Part shown: one piece after another, positions 37,301-40,300 of the stretch
How positions within the stretch are numbered: the stretch's first letter is position 1
Layout: each line of letters starts with the position of its first letter
Assembly (NCBI GenBank): GCA_014607495.2
Contig: CP053159.1
Coordinates: forward strand, 12,779,501-12,843,500
Length of the DNA: 64,000 nucleotides
From: Carposina sasakii
Taxonomy: Eukaryota > Arthropoda > Insecta > Lepidoptera > Carposinidae
Direction: 5' to 3'
Translations under genes and position numbers: made by a program
Notes under the pieces: generated by a model
Told to the model about the DNA's origin: nothing
Databases searched by the model: none
The model's input: only the letters and a program-made list of their open reading frames with translations

Positions 37301-40300
37301 ATGCTAGTTTTTTCATAGAGATATTAATAATTTCTCGTAAAAAAATCTTGCTACACGCGTCCATGTGCATTTATGCAGAAAAACGCAGTCTATTTACTCA
37401 ATTTTGGACCCTAATATTTTGAAAACCAGACACTTCCCAGGTATGCTTCCATGGAGAAAAATGATCGTGATGATGAGGAGATTCCGTAGTTTTCGGGAAC
37501 GTTGACGACCAAAAATCATCCTGTATATAGTGTGTTTTTTCGTTGCCACCCTTAACGAAGGGCACGTACTCTATACATCAAGTGAAGTAAGTTTATGCAA
37601 AAAAAAAAATGCTGGAAAACGATGTATTTTTTTTAAATTACTTGATCGGGTGAAATTTATAGTGTCCAGTGTTTATGCTAGTTTTTTCATAGACAGATAT
37701 TAATTATTTGTCGTGAAAAAATCTTGCTACGCGCGTCTAATGTGCATTTATGCAGAAAAACGCAGTCTATTTACTCAACTTTGGACACACACTTGGGAAC
37801 CAGACACTTCTCAGGTATGCTTCCATGGAGAAAAATGATCGTGATGATGAGGAAATTCCGTATTTTTTGGGAGCGTTGATGACCAAAAATTACCCTGTAT
37901 GTAAGATTTTCACTAATAAACTAATTTGCCTTCAATAAAGTTTCGTATCGTGATAGCAACTATTTCACAGGTTGCTTCCAGTCCAGGGTATTTCGTGACC
38001 GTGTAAATTTAGCCTAATTTCTTTAAATTAATTCAATCAGGAGAGTAAAAGACTTAAGAAGGAGAAACCAGATAGCTCGATGTCTGGCGGTGTGTACGTG
38101 CCGATACAAGACGCGCGCGTGTACGGCGGGCCTCAGGGGCCGCACGGGGGGCCCCCGGGGCCTCACGGGGGGCCTATGGGGCCCCATGGACAGCCGGGCT
38201 TCCCGCAGGTGCCTAGGTTGCAGGTTAGTATAGTGGACATAAGGGGTCATCCATAAATTACGTAACACGAATTTCATGATATTTTGCCCCTCCCCCCTCC
38301 TTGTCACAGCTGGTTACATTTGTCGTGGTTTTAAATACATTTTTATACTCTAGGTGCGGGCGGAGTTACGTGGGGTTTTAACAGCCGAGGACCGATTGAG
38401 GCCCGAACATCCGCCAAATATGCGAGAAGGTAACACTATCTTTATTAGTAAATTACAATCTAGGTACTAAAACATATTTTAACAAGAAATTAAAATTAAC
38501 TAAATTCACAGAACTTATGATATTCTTAGTGTGTTGTGACCCTACATTAAAAAAATAAATATTTTGTTTACTTTTACATCTGCGGCGATTATCTAGCAAC
38601 TTAAGGCTGACCCTTTGGGCGTGCGCATTCCTGGAGTCGTGCTACCGACGCGAACGCCGCGACTACGCAGCGTTTTACTAGCGTGCAGCGTGTTTACAGC
38701 GTTACCGACCGCTCGTTGCCCTCTCACCGACTGAAACCAATAGGCTATTTCACTGATTTTCAAAATCTATTTTATATAATTCTCTGGAGGTTTAAAAACC
38801 CAGTAAAAGTTGTATTTTTGAATGCTGGTACATATTTACTGAATAATATCAAATTGAAAGTTTAATATTTGAATAGCGCCCAAAACGCTTCTTTGAAAAT
38901 ACGGCACTTGCGTGTATCTGTTTGTCACTTTGACACATGTCATCCTACATACATTTTAGTGTAAACAAAAAACAATGTTTACAAGCAGGTGACGTCATAA
39001 TTAGTCTTGGGCATACTAGTTCGCAACAGAGGAGCGCTCAGATTTAGTTCGCCGCTCCTAAACGAACTAGGTCGTTCTTCTAGTTCGTTAGTTCATCAGT
39101 TCCTAGCTTGAACTAAACCGATCCGATCACATCGCTCGCTCGTTTTAATACGGATCATGCTACGTGCGACAATTAGTTCGTTCTTTTAGTTCGTCAGTTC
39201 CTAGCTCGAATTAGACCGATCCGATCACATCGTTCGCTCGCATTTTAATACGGTTCCTGTAACATGTATGGAATGATTTTACCCTCTAAAAACTTCTTAA
39301 TTAATGAATATTCATAAAAATATTGGTGTAATAAAATAACCCTTTACCTATATTTTTCGCCTTTTATATGTTTAGCTGTCCCGTGCATGACGATCTTAGT
39401 TCTGTCGACGTCAATCTCGTTCATTGCCACGAACTAACGAACTACGAAATGGGGATTGAAGGAACTAGTTCGCGTAGTTCACCTGTAGGAGCGCTCTTTT
39501 GACCTAGTTCGTTCGCGAACTACACAAGACTAGTCATAATAAGCCCGACTAATCATGAGCGTTTTGTGTCACGTGACAATATGCATTTTTAAACTCATAA
39601 TAATACATACATACTGATTACAGTAATTGATGATTTATTTTTCGTGTAACAGTAATAGTAGAATCATGCGGTGTGTCAGACCTAATGTTGGTTTTGCCAT
39701 AAAGGAGAACTATGTAGCAGCTCTCCTGGATTTCGTCTTTAGGCGACCTTAACTCTTATTAGCTCCACGTTGGTGGCTATTAAGCCCCGAATCGCTAACT
39801 TATGCCTGACAGACCGTAATAAATCGCACCTTGGGGTGGTGACCGTTGCCAAAGCAAAAGCTTTGCGATTTATTTATTTTTGGGTTGTTTAAATTCATCT
39901 CCTTTTTTGTTTGGTAGCGGTTTCATTTTTGGGGTGCGAACATAGAAAGTAACATATAATTAGACAAACAAACAAGTTGTTAATGCTTTCATGTCGAATA
40001 AATGATTTTGAATTTGAATTCACATTGCCAAATAGCCTATTACGGCCGGCGGCGGTGCACGCGGCGTTCACATCGGTAGCGAGCCCCGGGATCGCGCACG
40101 CACAGTGTGTGGTCACACTAAATGTGGCGGTGGCCACTATGATCGTGCAAATCTGCCTACTCTATTTTGAGGAACACAACCGTGTGTATACGTGTGGTTG
40201 TACGTAAAGTGTTTGTTGTGTTTGTAGGGACGCTGTCGGTAGCCGGTTCGCCGACGCCCTACAAGCCGGTGTGCGAGGAGCCCAGCGTCATCACACGCAT

